Source: Hypoxylon rubiginosum
Lineage: Eukaryota > Ascomycota > Sordariomycetes > Xylariales > Hypoxylaceae
NCBI GenBank assembly: GCA_902806565.1
Contig: CADCXA010000055.1
Coordinates: 248,001-312,000, forward strand
DNA length: 64,000 nt
Direction: 5' to 3'
Positions 21,513 to 32,585 of the stretch are shown here, piece by piece. Position 1 is the stretch's first letter. Each line of letters opens with the position of its first letter. A program made the position numbers and the translations under genes. A model generated the notes under the pieces. It did not search any database, had not been told where the DNA came from, and was given only the letters and a program-made list of their open reading frames with translations.

Positions 21513-23832
21513 ATGTCGACGTCGACCTCGTCAGTTGGATATCCAGATCGTCCCTTTCAGTCTTACACAATCCAAACTTTCGATATGGAGAGACACGTCG
21601 CCGCTGTCAAAGAGGAGTTCCGAACGGACGTCACCCTTAACAGGGTTGTGAAGTTTGCTCGCACCGTACCTGGAAAGCTCCCATCTGCTTCTAAACAATA
21701 TCTACTCGACAAGCTTCCTATCATACAGTGGCTCCCACGATACTCTCCGTCATGGCTCATCCAAGACTTCATGGCCGGTCTTACGATCGGAGTCCTGCTC
21801 ATCCCTCAAGGCTTGGCATATGCTAAGATCGCGACGATTCCGATCGAAAATGGACTATACTCCTGCTGGGTTCCTGCTGCTGTGATGGTATTTATGGGGA
21901 CATCGAAGGGTGAGTTGTAAATAGAACCGAGCACGTATACAACGGTAAAAAGAAGTGACACTAACATTGATTTATAGATTTGTCGACAGGACCAACGTCA
22001 ATTTTGGGTCTATTAACTGCAGAAATCATCCGTGATCTCAAGAACGAATACACTCCCACTGATATCTCGTCGGCTGTTGCCATGATGGTGGGCATCTGGT
22101 CTCTCCTCATAGGCTTGCTCGGTCTCGGTTTTCTCCTCGACTACGTATCGATCCCTGTGCTTACCGGATTCATCTCAGCTACCGCCTTTGTCATTGGAAT
22201 GGGTCAAGTCGATTCCCTTGTCGGCCTGGACGACGTGCCGGACGGCGCTTTTAACCAGCTCGCTAACATCCTGAGACGACTCCCGCACTGGGACGGTCCG
22301 ACCTGTGGAATTGGGTTCGGCACAGTGGTCGTCCTTCTGATACTCCAAAAGATAGGACAGAAATGGGGCAACAAACATTTCGCCATTAGGTACATGTCGA
22401 GCAGTCGAGCAATTATCGTGATGGTGATTTTCACTCTTATCTCCTACCTCGTGAACAAAGACCGTGACGAATACCTCTGGAGCATTAGCGAAGTGAGTAC
22501 GCATGGAATTCAAACACCCAAAGCTCCAGGCGCTGTCCTGCTTTCCAAGGTTATCGCACGTTCTATCGCGCCGCTGGTTGCCTGCACACTTGAGCACCAG
22601 GCAGTTGGTAAGGCTTTTGCCCGCAGGAACCACTACTCTATCGATCAGACTCAGGAATTCAACTACCTCGGCGTCACAAACATTGTCAACTCATTCTTTG
22701 GTGTAATGCCGGTCGGTGGAGCGATATCCCGGACGGCTGTTAACTCGGAGTGTCACGTAAGGAGTCCGCTCAACGGTGCCGTCACTGCGGGCTTCATAAT
22801 CTTGACGCTCTACGTGTTTTCACCGGCCCTGTACTGGCTCCCTTCGTCGACTCTCGCTGCTATTATCGTAAGTGTCTCCCTATTGCTTCACTCCAAGACC
22901 ACCAGTCTATAATTTTACGAGATCCATATGAGTGGCTCACACTTCCCTCCTTTGGGCAACAGATCATGGCCGTTATCCACCTCTTCGGTCCGCTATCCCT
23001 GATCTGGCGGTACTGGCGCATTTCCCTCGCCGACTTCATCGCCTGCATGGTCGCCTTCTGGGTCACCATCTTCGTGTCGGCGGAGATCGGCATCGGCGCC
23101 GCGGCCGGGTGGAGCGTCGCGTGGACGCTCCTGCGCTCGGCGTTTGTCACGCCGACGATCCACGCCAGCCGCACCGCGGACGCCTCGGGCACGCTGCAGC
23201 CGCTCGCGCGCGTGTTCTCGACGACGACGACGCTGACGACGACGCAGACGCAGCAGCAGCCCCCGCAGCAGACGCAGAATACCGGGTCGATGACGGAGAA
23301 CGCGGGCGGGCCGGCGATCCCCGACGACACGGTGGTGATCCGGTTCGGGGACTCGCTCTTCTTCCCGAACGCGAACCGCAACAAGGTGGAGGCGCTCGAG
23401 GCCGTGCAGCTCGTGTACCCGTCGGTGCAGAGCCCGCGGTACGGCGCCGAAGCGGAGCGGTCGTGGAGCGTGGCCGCGGAGCGCCGTCTCGAGCGGCTGC
23501 GCGCAGCGCGCGGCATCGTCATGCGGCAGATGCCGCTGGCCGTCGTCGTCTGGGACTTTGGGACGGTGCCGTTCGTCGACGCCACGGGCATCACGGCGCT
23601 CGCCGAGCTGAAGGACGACGTGCGCCGGCAGCTCGGCCTCGGCGTCCAGGTCCGCGTCGTAGGCATGGCGCCCGCCGTACGCCGCCGGTTCGCGCGCGCG
23701 GGCTGGAAGCTCGCGGACGCGGACGGGCTGCTGGATGGGGGCGCCGACGTCGTGTACCCTTCGCTCGAGAGGGCTATCTGGGACGAGCGCGACCACGATA
23801 GTCTCAAGGGCGTTACTACGGAGAAGTCTTGA
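21513..23832 (+). CDS. Sulfate permease, SulP/SLC26 family with STAS domain
   Basis: Three exons (21513-21909, 21978-22867, 22963-23832) encode 718 residues. After a polar N-terminus comes the SulP signature region (DFMAGLTIGVLLIPQGLAYA) and a series of membrane helices. Conserved blocks include DLSTGPTSILGLL, AKAFARRNHYSIDQTQEFNY-like text (here GKAFARRNHYSID) and VGGAISRTAVNSECHVRSPL. The C-terminal STAS domain (about residues 540-700) has DATGITALAEL, the nucleotide-binding-type loop. It imports sulfate across the plasma membrane, feeding sulfur assimilation. A Gln/Thr-rich low-complexity spacer (TTTQTQQQPPQQTQ) separates membrane and STAS parts. Exon 3 is much richer in GC than exons 1-2. 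The start chosen is the ATG opening MSTSTSSVGYPDRP; an ATG ten bases upstream is out of frame. Confidence 0.93.
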
Positions 23833-24557
23833 GCTGGATTGAGAGACTTGTGGGGGAGAAGGGGGGCAAATCTTGGTTATCTGGTTTCTTATTTCAAGTA
23901 TCGGCAAAGCAGGCTTCTGGAATTTTGGTTTAATGTATACCTAGGTAGGTTCCGAGCCTGGGAATTGAGAACTTTTGCTCGACAATGTATCGGTCCTGGT
24001 TGTGTACGCCTGCTGGAAAGGGACACGGAACACGGAACTGAGTTTCAAAGATACTGCACGCTCCTTTGAAGGTATCACCATGTTATTGAGCTTGATAAAG
24101 TTGTATCTTGTTACGAGGAATGGAAATACGCAGATGATCTAGCGCAGCAGGTAGTTCTTGGGTTCCCTAGGAGGTATGTAGGTAACGCAGTGAGCATTGG
24201 CTTACTGGACGAATCTATGTTTACCTAAGATCCTAAGAAAGAGTGAAATTGTAATGAGAGAAGCTTAGTAGGCTCATGAATTTGTAAAGTGATAAAGATG
24301 TACTTAAGCAACAGTAGGTAAACCAATTTAGTCTTCCTGGTAAGTTGTTGCATTTTATTTAATTAGTTAACTCAAAGATCAAAGAAGTTGGTACGAAAAG
24401 GAGAGCATAACAATTCAAATCTGTTCAGGTCTTTGTGCACTATTAGCGCCTTATCGATAACAGTACACCTCGATGTGCAATACCGTAAAAAGCACGCCGT
24501 AAGTAATATAGCCTGTACTAAGCAACGCTAACCATCAAGAAGCCACGGACTCATAAA
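23833..24557. other. Intergenic, sulfate permease 3' side to tRNA-Met
   Basis: About 0.7 kb, AT-rich, without a gene. It contains TACCTAGGTA at 23938-23947 and a related CCTAGGAGG at 24166-24174. Confidence 0.6.
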
Positions 24558-24629
24558 AGCACCTTGGCGCAGTGGAAGCGCGCCGGGCTCATAACCCGGA
24601 GGTCCTCCGATCGAAACGGAGAGGTGCTA
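24558..24629 (+). tRNA. Initiator tRNA-Met (CAT)
   Basis: A complete intronless cloverleaf of 72 bases. The acceptor stem is AGCACCT with AGGTGCT (A1:T72 pair), the anticodon CAT is at 24590-24592, and the anticodon stem ends in three G:C pairs (GGGCTCATAACCC). The T loop reads ATCGAAAC instead of TTCGAATC. These four features are those of eukaryotic initiator, not elongator, tRNA-Met. A T-run at 24645-24649 is a plausible Pol III terminator. Confidence 0.95.
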
Positions 24630-24984
24630 AGTCTGTCGACCTATCTTTTTCGTACTTTTTCTCCCAAGTTAGCTTCAACTATTTCGTCCCGCAGAAGATT
24701 GCCGTTTTCTTCTTTTTCACGAAATTCATAAAAATTATCTCTACATGCTAATTAGAAGTTAAGCAAGGTCAAAAGATCAGATTTAAAGGTTTCGCATATT
24801 TATTTCTGCACTGAAAGATGGGGCGCGGTGGCTGAAGTGCTGAAGTGGGGTTAACTGCCTGGCTTTAGGGAAGACGACGCGTGAAATTATTCAATTTCTT
24901 CTTAAGCTTCATCTTTTGTCTCTGTAAAATTTTAACAGATCCTTTCCATAGACAACCTCACGGGTTCTCACGCAGTCGGCAAAT
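24630..24984. other. Short intergenic, tRNA to ASNSD1-like gene
   Basis: 355 bp. It holds the Pol III terminator T-run near 24645 and the upstream sequence of the next gene. Nothing else is seen. Confidence 0.6.
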
Positions 24985-26872
24985 ATGTGTGGCATCCATG
25001 GGGTCGTCTCTACTGTTGCTATCCCGAGCATTTCATCAGAACTCAGAAACGCGTTGTCAAATCGCGGGCCCGATCACTTTGGCCAAGCTGACCGCGAACT
25101 TCTTATCTCAAATGGCGACTCAGTAATCCATCTCAACTTTACATCTACCGTGTTAGCTCTTCGAGGAGACCACGTTGCAAGGCAACCGCTAGAGTCACCA
25201 ACTACCGGATCTGTTCTATGCTGGAATGGCGAAGCCTGGAGAATTGATGGTCAACCTATCAGTCGCAAAAATGACGGCGAGCTCATTCTAGCCAAACTTG
25301 ATGCAACTGGTGCGCCTTCGGCTGAACCTCGAGAATCGCAAATCCTAAACACCCTTCGCAGTATTGATGGCCCATTTGCTTTCCTCTATTATGATGCCCA
25401 GATTAGGTGTCTCTATTTCGGTCGAGACCGTCTTGGACGCCGCTCACTCCTAATCAATCAAGCGGAGGACGGGAACTCGATCTCATTTTCGAGCGTTGCT
25501 GATGTGCCTGTTACCGGCTGGGAAGAAGTACAAGCAGATGGCATCTATTCATTAAACCTGGAATCACGTCTTGCTACCCCTCAAGGTTTGAAGCTCGATA
25601 CTCGAATTACCAAACACGAGTGGTTACCATCCGGAAGAGATCATATGGTAAGTGGCAGTTAGAGAAGGTGATAGTATGCGCGCGACCATTGCTATATAAA
25701 CTTATATTTACAGGTTTCGAGTATTGGTAGTTTCAATATGGCGCTACCACCAGAAGAGCACAAGCTAGATTTCGACTCAGCGTCAGTTGAAATGCTTCGA
25801 CACCGGCTAAGCGAGTCGCTCAAGCTGCGAGTGTTAAACATTCCGGAGCCACCAAGCACATTATCCGACAGCGATGTTCGCGTGGCAATTCTCTTCTCCG
25901 GTGGCCTTGACAGTACCGTTCTTGCTAGGCTAGCTCATGATTTAGTCCCAACGAGCCAAGGAATAGACCTAATTAACGTTGCCTTTGAGAACCCGCGACA
26001 AGTTGCGGTAGATAAAACAGTGCGGAGGGCACAGCCCAGCCTTCAGGCTACAGACGTATACGAAGCTTGTCCGGACAGGGTTACTGGTCGCAAAGCCTTT
26101 CCTCAGCTGCGGTCCACCTGTCCCGACCGACACTGGCGTTTCATTGCAGTACGTCGCGAAACGATCCACATGGGATCTTGGCTTACTTGTATTATTAGGT
26201 CAATGTTCCATATGAAGAAGCCATTAGCCACAAGTCGAGGGTGGTCTCCCTAATGTATCCCCACAACACTGAGATGGACCTCTCTATCGCATTCGCACTT
26301 TATTTCGCCGCTCGGGGCATTGGTCATTCCTATACACACAAGTGTGATTGGGAGCCGACTCCGCCAATTATAACGTCGCCAGCTAGAGTCTTGTTGTCTG
26401 GCCTTGGTGCAGATGAGCTCTTCGGTGGTTATTCACGGCACGAGGTAGCATTTAAAACCGGCGGATATCCTCGTCTCGTCGAGGAGTTAAAGCTGGATAT
26501 TAGTCGCATCGGGCAGAGGAACTTGGGCCGTGACGATCGGATCATGGCTCATTGGGGAAAGGAGGTGCGCTTCCCTTACCTGGACGAAGAACTTGTTAGG
26601 TTTGCTATCAGCTCTCCAGTATGGGAGAAGTGTGACTTTCAGAACCAGTTTCACCCTGCTGTTATCGATCCAGCCAAGAGGATATTGCGGTTGCTTGCTG
26701 ACAGGCTTGGCCTAGAAGCAATTGCCAGAGAAAAGAAGAGGGCGGTAAGTTGAGGCGAAAGGGGCTATTTGGCGTGTGGCTAACAAGTTGAAACCAGATT
26801 CAATTCGGCTCAAGAACAGCGAAGATGGGAAGTCGCACTGGTAAAGTACGAGGCACGACAACAATAGCCTAA
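24985..26872 (+). CDS. Asparagine synthetase domain-containing protein (ASNSD1-like)
   Basis: Four exons (24985-25647, 25714-26148, 26199-26744, 26798-26872), all phase 0, give 572 residues. It starts MCGIHGVV, with Cys2 placed as the N-terminal glutamine-hydrolysing nucleophile of Ntn glutaminases after Met removal. LSNRGPDHFGQ and FGRDRLGRRSLL complete the glutaminase half. The synthetase half has the ATP PP-loop SGGLDST (about residues 284-290) and LSGLGADELFGGYSRH. A large intervening spacer and the late HWGKEVRFPYLDEELV block fit ASNSD1 proteins, widely conserved relatives of asparagine synthetase whose reaction is unproven, better than true Asn synthetases. The last exon (24 residues plus stop) is short but follows a GGCTAACA branch site and CAG acceptor, and adds the conserved basic C-terminus (FGSRTAKMGSRTGKVRG). 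Confidence 0.9.
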
Positions 26873-27592
26873 GCTGACCCTGTTGGTCACTGATGTGAGA
26901 GGCGGGTGGATAGGTAGGAGGTAAGCATTCTGGCGGTGATGATACATGGATCAGATACTTCTGAGTTGATTTAAGGCAACCGATCCAGACTCCTTTAGTG
27001 TGCGTTTCTGCGTTTGTGGTAACCCTCTGGGAAGTCTGTGTTTCGGTTCGCTACCAACGATGAAGTTCAAAAGGCATGTCTGAGCCAGATCATTTCCTAC
27101 CACAGCTACATATCTGGTTGATGAGTTATGCACCAATGAATGAAATCATGACGTGGGTACATTTACTTCTGTCGCGGCCCCTTTTAGTACCTAAGACGAT
27201 AGAGTTTAAGACGATAGAGTCTAAGACGATAGAGTCTGGTTCTGCGTAGAGCTACGGCCTCAAGCTATTTTCATTCAATTCACTTTCATGAATTCTACCA
27301 ATATAGTAGCACGTCTGTAGTTGCATGATCCACGATATTAACAGAAGTATCTGATAATAGGATGGCGGTGTTGAAAAAAGCATTGAATGGCTTTACCTGC
27401 AGCGCCTAAAGGATCGATGGGAGTCCCCCGTAAATGACATCACGACAATGCAATGCGGGGCTTGGGAGCTCTCAAACAACCTTGGGACACAAATTACGAC
27501 AGGAACCATTTCCAACACGATATTTTTCAAACCAAGATTCTTTTTAGACTGAACCCGGAACGAAGGCTGAAAAGAAAAGATACCTCCTAACT
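26873..27592. other. Intergenic, ASNSD1 3' side to PEBP
   Basis: About 0.7 kb without a gene. It contains three tandem 15-bp repeats at 27192-27236, described separately. Confidence 0.6.
27192..27236. repeat. 15-bp tandem repeat, three copies
   Basis: Three adjacent copies of TAAGACGATAGAGTY, differing only at the last base, about 360-400 bp upstream of the PEBP start codon. Confidence 0.9.
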
Positions 27593-28516
27593 ATGTGGAT
27601 CCGCACTTTTCTATTTGCAACACTGGCTGCGGCCACAAATGGCCAAGCGATCGACCAAGTTGTCATAGCATCATCTAACTCACATTTACGAGGCTCGGAT
27701 GTATACAAAGTGCAGCATGAGTATGTGTTTCTTACCTTGTCTGTCTATAATTTCTTTCCATAGGATAAGAAACGCTTAACGAATTGAACTGCAGGTTGAA
27801 AAAGGCTGAAATATTCCCCACCGGTAAGTTAAGATGGTGCATCTTCATAGACCTAAGATACCCCTTAATAGAACATCATCAGCTGACCAGCATCAGTCAT
27901 CGACAAGTTCCTCCCGTCATTTCTCCTCACTGCGGAGTGGCCATCTGGTGAGCGCGCAGACCTGGGAAATACCGTGAAAGTGGAAGATGCCCAAGACGAG
28001 CCCACTATCACGGTGAGCCGAGACCCCTCTGCGTCGTCTTCGGCAGGCAGCGAGAGCGCCAACGTGACGTACACCATTACCATCACCGACCCCGACGCGC
28101 CCTCTAGGGACAACCCGGAATGGTCCGAGTTCTGCCACTTCATCGCCACCGGGGTGGCCATCTCATCTTCTACAGCCTCCGACGCCGCGAAGCTGTCCGG
28201 CTTGCGGGACGTCATGCCCTACAAGCCGCCGGGCCCGCCGCCGAAGACCGGAAAGCACAGATACGTGTTCCTACTGTTCGCGCCCGCGAACGGCACTACG
28301 GACCCGCTGCATCTGACTAAGCCGGAGGATAGGAAGCATTGGGGCACGGGCGAGGAGAGGCATGGCGTGAGGGATTGGGCGAGGGATAATGGCCTGGAGC
28401 CTGTTGGTGAGTCACCGTGCTTATGATGATGTTTTTAAGTGGGTGGTTGTTGAGGTTATAATACTAACATGTGAGTAGCGGCAAATTTCATCTACGCCCA
28501 GAATGAGGAGCAGTGA
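27593..28516 (+). CDS. Secreted PEBP-family protein (carboxypeptidase Y inhibitor-like)
   Basis: Four exons (27593-27720, 27795-27823, 27897-28406, 28479-28516) give 234 residues. A signal peptide (MWIRTFLFATLAAATNGQA) leads to a phosphatidylethanolamine-binding protein fold. The two family signatures are clear: TDPDAPSRDNPEWSEFCHFI and GPPPKTGKHRYVFLLFAP. Fungal secreted or vacuolar members resemble yeast Tfs1, which inhibits carboxypeptidase Y; ligand or protease target here is unknown. Exon 2 is only 29 bases but is flanked by a canonical CAG acceptor and GTAAGT donor and restores phase on both sides. The last intron has a perfect TACTAACAT branch site, and its exon supplies the ending AANFIYAQNEEQ, typical of the family C-terminus. 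Confidence 0.92.
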
Positions 28517-28814
28517 TCCTTGTATTCAGTAGACAGTTCTCCCAATACTTCCCATCTTGTTCAGACTCGGCATTTTCTGATTTCGTGTTGTGTTTGGCCT
28601 TCGGCTAGTCTCTGTCAAGGCTACCGAGGAATTTAACAGAATTATTTCCTTAACCTCTCTATTGAGTGTCCGAGGAGACTGCCCTGAAATACCCTAGCGA
28701 GTGTCGAGTGTGCTTAGCCATTGTACCTGAAAGTTCAAGTCTCAACCCCTACCCCTTTTAATATTCATCTTTTTGATCCCTTAGCTTTACAAATTGCTTA
28801 GTCGAATGCAACCA

Positions 28815-29876
28815 TCATTTCGCACTGGTAACTGCATCGTGGCTCGACAACTCCGAGAGTTGGTGTCTTTCAAGCGTTCCCGAGTTCCAGCTCGACGTCC
28901 CGAGACTCGTGGGCTCGTCACCAGAGAGCTCAGATTTGAAAGTGGAGTTAGCTGCAAGTTCAGGCTTATAACCGTACCACGCAGGACCTTGTTCCGACGG
29001 CTCCGGCGTCGTAGTCAAGTCCTTCTCGGGACTAGGGGGCTTCTCTTGCATTGGCTGTGTAGTAGCAGCATCTGGCTGGTCCTGCTGTGACGTCTCGTGC
29101 TGAGGCGCGGGGCCTGGTGCTGGTGCTGCATTGCCAGACTTCTTGCGCCGGAGGAAAAATATAATAAAGATAAGGGCAGCTATTAGGGGCACGCCCACGC
29201 CCACTCCAACACCGACGCCTACCTTTGCACCTGATGAAAGCCCCTGTGACGTACCGACGCCGGCTATAGGGGACGTCGTTGGCGATGAGGTAGCTAGAGG
29301 AGTCGAACCAGAACTGCGGGTGGAAGTAGAGCCCAATGTGGGGATCGCAGTTGGGTTGAACGAGATGGTGCCCCCAGGGGTAGGGGGCAGGCTTCCAATC
29401 TCGTCAAGAGTAGATTTTCCGTTCGGATTCCGGATCAACGGCTTCGAAGCATTGCAGGCACAGTCCGGTTCCTTCTGTATCGCAATCCAGTCGGTATGGT
29501 GAAAGCACCCTGACCATATGTCTACGTCGTCGCCTTCACATCGTGCCATGGCGACGTATTGCTGGTCCGGATACTCGAACTTGTTGGTGCATTTGGCGGA
29601 GCTAAAGGTCGAGTCTGTACATCCGGCGACGTATGTCACGACAGCTATGGTACGCTTCAGTTATCAGAGCTTAACAAGATGATATTGGTATGGAAGTCAA
29701 GACGCACTGATATTGTCCCAGCACGCTGTACTCGACAGGCAATAGTCTCCAGCGTAACAACAAGCTTGAGGCCCCATGAGCGCAGCATTTCCGCAAGGGA
29801 TGAAGTTCGAATCTGCGACCTGACCAGGCCCGAAGAAGCATGTGCCATTTGACACATACAAGCTGCTGTCGTTCAT
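28815..29876 (-). CDS. Single-pass membrane protein, Cys-rich ectodomain, Ser/Thr stalk
   Basis: Two exons, 29876-29708 and 29644-28815, give 332 residues. The N-terminal 130 residues hold about 13 cysteines (for example NGTCFFGPGQVADSNFIPCG and QACCYAGDYCLSS). This layout is common among fungal surface proteins with a small Cys-rich module. A Ser/Thr/Pro-rich stalk (TSTRSSGSTPLATSSPTTSP) follows, then one membrane helix (VGVPLIAALIFIIFFL) and a basic stop-transfer RRKK. The cytosolic tail is Pro/Ser/Glu-rich. This architecture is that of wall-stress-sensor-like or predicted adhesion proteins, but no WSC or named domain is recognised. No signal peptide precedes the first Met, so an upstream exon may be missing, or the single helix directs insertion. 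The 63-bp intron has donor GTGCGT and acceptor TAG. Confidence 0.75.
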
Positions 29877-31738
29877 GATGTTTACCTACTTATCCGCGCG
29901 TGGCTAGTGATTTCAAACAAGACTAGGAATGTGATATGATAGGGAAAGAGAGGAACAGCGGGGAGCAAGAACCATCCCACTTCATGCATTTGAATAGGAT
30001 AGACGCTCCGCTCCTCAGGCACAGAGCCTCCCGTTAGGAAGGACTCACAACCCATCCAACCACATTCATCGAAAGCGCCATTCTCGCCAGTGATACAAGC
30101 TATCAATATATTCATGCGCGTCAGCATCTCGACCGAATTAGGTGCACATCACACACCAATACATCGTCATCGTACGTTTCACCGCATAAGCCGCTCGCGG
30201 CGGCGGCAAGTAGTTGCAACCATATGGCGACGTAGAGGTTGGTTCGATTCACGCCAACTTGTGATAAATTCCCAACAATATGATTGGCTATTGGAGCACC
30301 AGTAGCTATTATAAAGGAGTGGCACCGAAGAGTTTCTCTACCTCGTCCTTGATAATTGGTTCGGTGATTCGCAATGAATGGATTTGCTGTCTGCCGCACT
30401 GAAGACAAATTGGGAGCGAGGTTGACACCGATAATAATATTTTGATACGTATCATCTTTGAACTACCTTAGGGAGGTAGGTATGGGGTAGGTACTTAGGG
30501 CCGGCCTAGGAGGTGGAAAGCCATCTACCTCATACAACGTCACCTACACATCTATGACTCCGTTTGGGTACGCCAATATGCGATCAGGGCCAACTAGCCC
30601 TGCTCAAGCCTAGCACAGCAGCCAAGATCCCAGATCTTAGATGCTCGTGACCGGTCAAAGGGCTGACGATCTTGTTCGGAAGCGGACATGGCAGCTCTGC
30701 CTCGTAGGTATGGCCGTAGTTAGGGTAACAGTCGAGAGTGAGGTCGGCGATTAGTATGTTGCACATAACTTCCGGACATCCAAGCTACCCGATTACAATC
30801 TACGGAGTACAATGTCAACCCTAGACAGTTATCTGCACACCATGACAAGACATTGGTGTTCTAAAATCATCCATATCATTGGAAGGCTTGGGAGTTTAAG
30901 GGGCTAAACACGTTGTACTGTACAGGGCTATCTACACAAGTCTACGTAATGAAACAAGGAATCCAAGCAGTCTAGGCTATTAACTTGACTTTATCTCACC
31001 TCAGCACGCAAGGTCGACAGATTTCGTGTTGTTCTTTCCAACCATTATGGCTTACCTACCTAGGATACTTCATATTGTCTAGGAAGTAGACTACAGGTAC
31101 CTTAGAATGTGTCATGATATTTTGAGAGGAGAGGATTGAATTTTAGATTCCACGGTGAATGTGTGTATTTTAATAATGATATATTTCCCAGGTTAATAAG
31201 GAATCAAAAGGGGCTATTGTGCGATTATGTGAGGAAGAGGAGGCACTAAAGGTATTGAGTATTAAGAGAAAATTAAGAGATCCTCTTTTAGTTTTATTCT
31301 ATTAGCTATCATACCTAGCCAGTCTTCAATAAGTGTATAGCGTCCCTCAGAATGATTTATCATGTGGCATTATTTGAGTACTTCTGTTGTTCGATACCAA
31401 ATATCTCAGGCTGGAGCTACTGCCTTATTTACAGGAACCCTTCCGCGTGGACGATCAATCAGTCTTAAATGTACCCTAGTAATTCACATGTTTAAGGATA
31501 TAGTAATCAGAGTGTATAGTCAGCTATTAAGGTCTTAGGAGGTGATCATGGAATTAATATAGCAAGGAGCTAAGAGGCAAGCATATTGCTATTCTAAACG
31601 AGTCCAGTCACCTGGATTAGAAATTCACCAAATAATAGGCATCAATATTGGCGACCTATTGTTGAGATGATGATTTAAGAAGCTATAGCATCCTAGCTTC
31701 CCACAAGTAGCCTGAATACTCATATACAGTCCTAACAT
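29877..31738. other. Intergenic, AT-rich
   Basis: About 1.9 kb with no supported gene. It contains CCTAGG-centred motifs near 30505 and 31068. A tRNA B-box-like GGTTCGATTC near 30239 has no matching cloverleaf. Confidence 0.55.
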
Positions 31739-31970
31739 CTAGCTCTTCTCAACGGAGTCTCCCTCGTCTGCACCAGCGACAATGGTGTAGATGTCTACAA
31801 GTCATCTGTTAGCACGAGATCCCGGAGCCACAGAGTTGCCACTTACACTCTGCAGGCTTAGGGGCCGGCACGGGCTCTGGGGCAGGCGTTGGTGCTGGGG
31901 CAGGCACCGGGTTGGGGGCGGCAAGGCCAATGGCTGCGAAGGCCAGAGTAAGAACAAGAGAGTACTTCAT
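31739..31970 (-). CDS. Very small secreted Pro/Ala-rich protein; candidate RiPP precursor
   Basis: Two exons, 31970-31847 and 31794-31739, give 59 residues. The 52-bp intron has donor GTAAGT, a GTGCTAACA branch site and acceptor TAG. Residues 1-18 (MKYSLVLTLAFAAIGLAA) form a clear signal peptide. Residues 19-40 are a Pro/Ala repeat (PVPAPAPTPAPEPVPAPKPA). The mature tail reads EYIYTIVAG then ADEGDSVEKS. No Cys is present, so it is not a typical disulfide effector. It is divergent to two UstYa-like genes, which in known dikaritin pathways act on short Tyr-containing cores of secreted precursors; the YIYTIVAG segment would be the natural core candidate. Unlike known precursors it has a single candidate core and no Lys-Arg Kex2 sites, so the role is inference. 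Without splicing, a different tail (CKWQLCGSGISC) would result. Confidence 0.7.
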
Positions 31971-32585
31971 CGCGGCGACGGTTTCTCGATATATTTGCAA
32001 GAGCTAAGGTGGAGATAGGACGGGTTGGGTGAAGAAGCAGTGACCTCAAGGTTTTGCAAGCCCGAACTGGGACTACTTATATCCACCTCACCTCAAGCGC
32101 CAAGAGTGGTGTTATAGCACGCAACTGAATGAATTACTTATGAGACCGCGGCTAGCTAAGTGATATCCTGGAATATTGATAGCGGTGTAGATCTATAGTC
32201 TATAATTCCTTGCTCGATGGCTTACATCCTCCCACTATCTCCGTATGCGGTGTCTATCCTGGCCTCCTGATAACTTGCTGCCAACCTATCAGTCCATGAA
32301 GAATGAATTTGACTTATCATAATCCATCTCAGCTTCCTATCTAGGCTCGTGTGTAAGCCTCGGCCCTCGTACGCAATGTAGACCCCGCCATTCCGAATGC
32401 TCGAAGGTGGCACAAAGCGGAGGCCCCTGTCCGCTACTCGAATCCTACTGCCGGCACGGCAATGACTAAGTTGATTTCCGAGAGCTTTATCATATCATAT
32501 CATCAATGAATCTTCTTATTGAGAGCCAAGTTCTCTAGATTCCCAGCACGTAGAATCAGCTTCGACGATAGTTACCACCATAACA
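31971..32585. other. Divergent promoter region, small secreted protein and UstYa-like gene
   Basis: 615 bp between divergent start codons, suggesting shared regulation. A CTTATATCC sequence near 32075 could serve as a TATA element for the leftward gene. TCATATCATATCATC repeats lie at 32488-32502. Confidence 0.5.

Noticed and set aside
22863..23907. Two frames of about 300 codons each on the minus strand across the sulfate permease 3' exon, and one of 289 codons on the plus strand
   Set aside because: They are Arg/His/Ala-rich shadows of a GC-rich exon; the sulfate permease frame carries the conserved STAS motifs.
27192..27236. Possible CRISPR-like array
   Set aside because: The repeats are directly adjacent with no spacers; it is an ordinary tandem repeat in a eukaryotic intergenic region.
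29882..30127. Minus frame upstream of the Cys-rich membrane protein as a missing signal-peptide exon
   Set aside because: It ends in a stop just before the called ATG, and no donor/acceptor pair joins it in phase with convincing motifs.
30236..30252. B-box-like GGTTCGATTC suggesting a tRNA gene
   Set aside because: No acceptor stem, D arm or anticodon stem can be paired around it.
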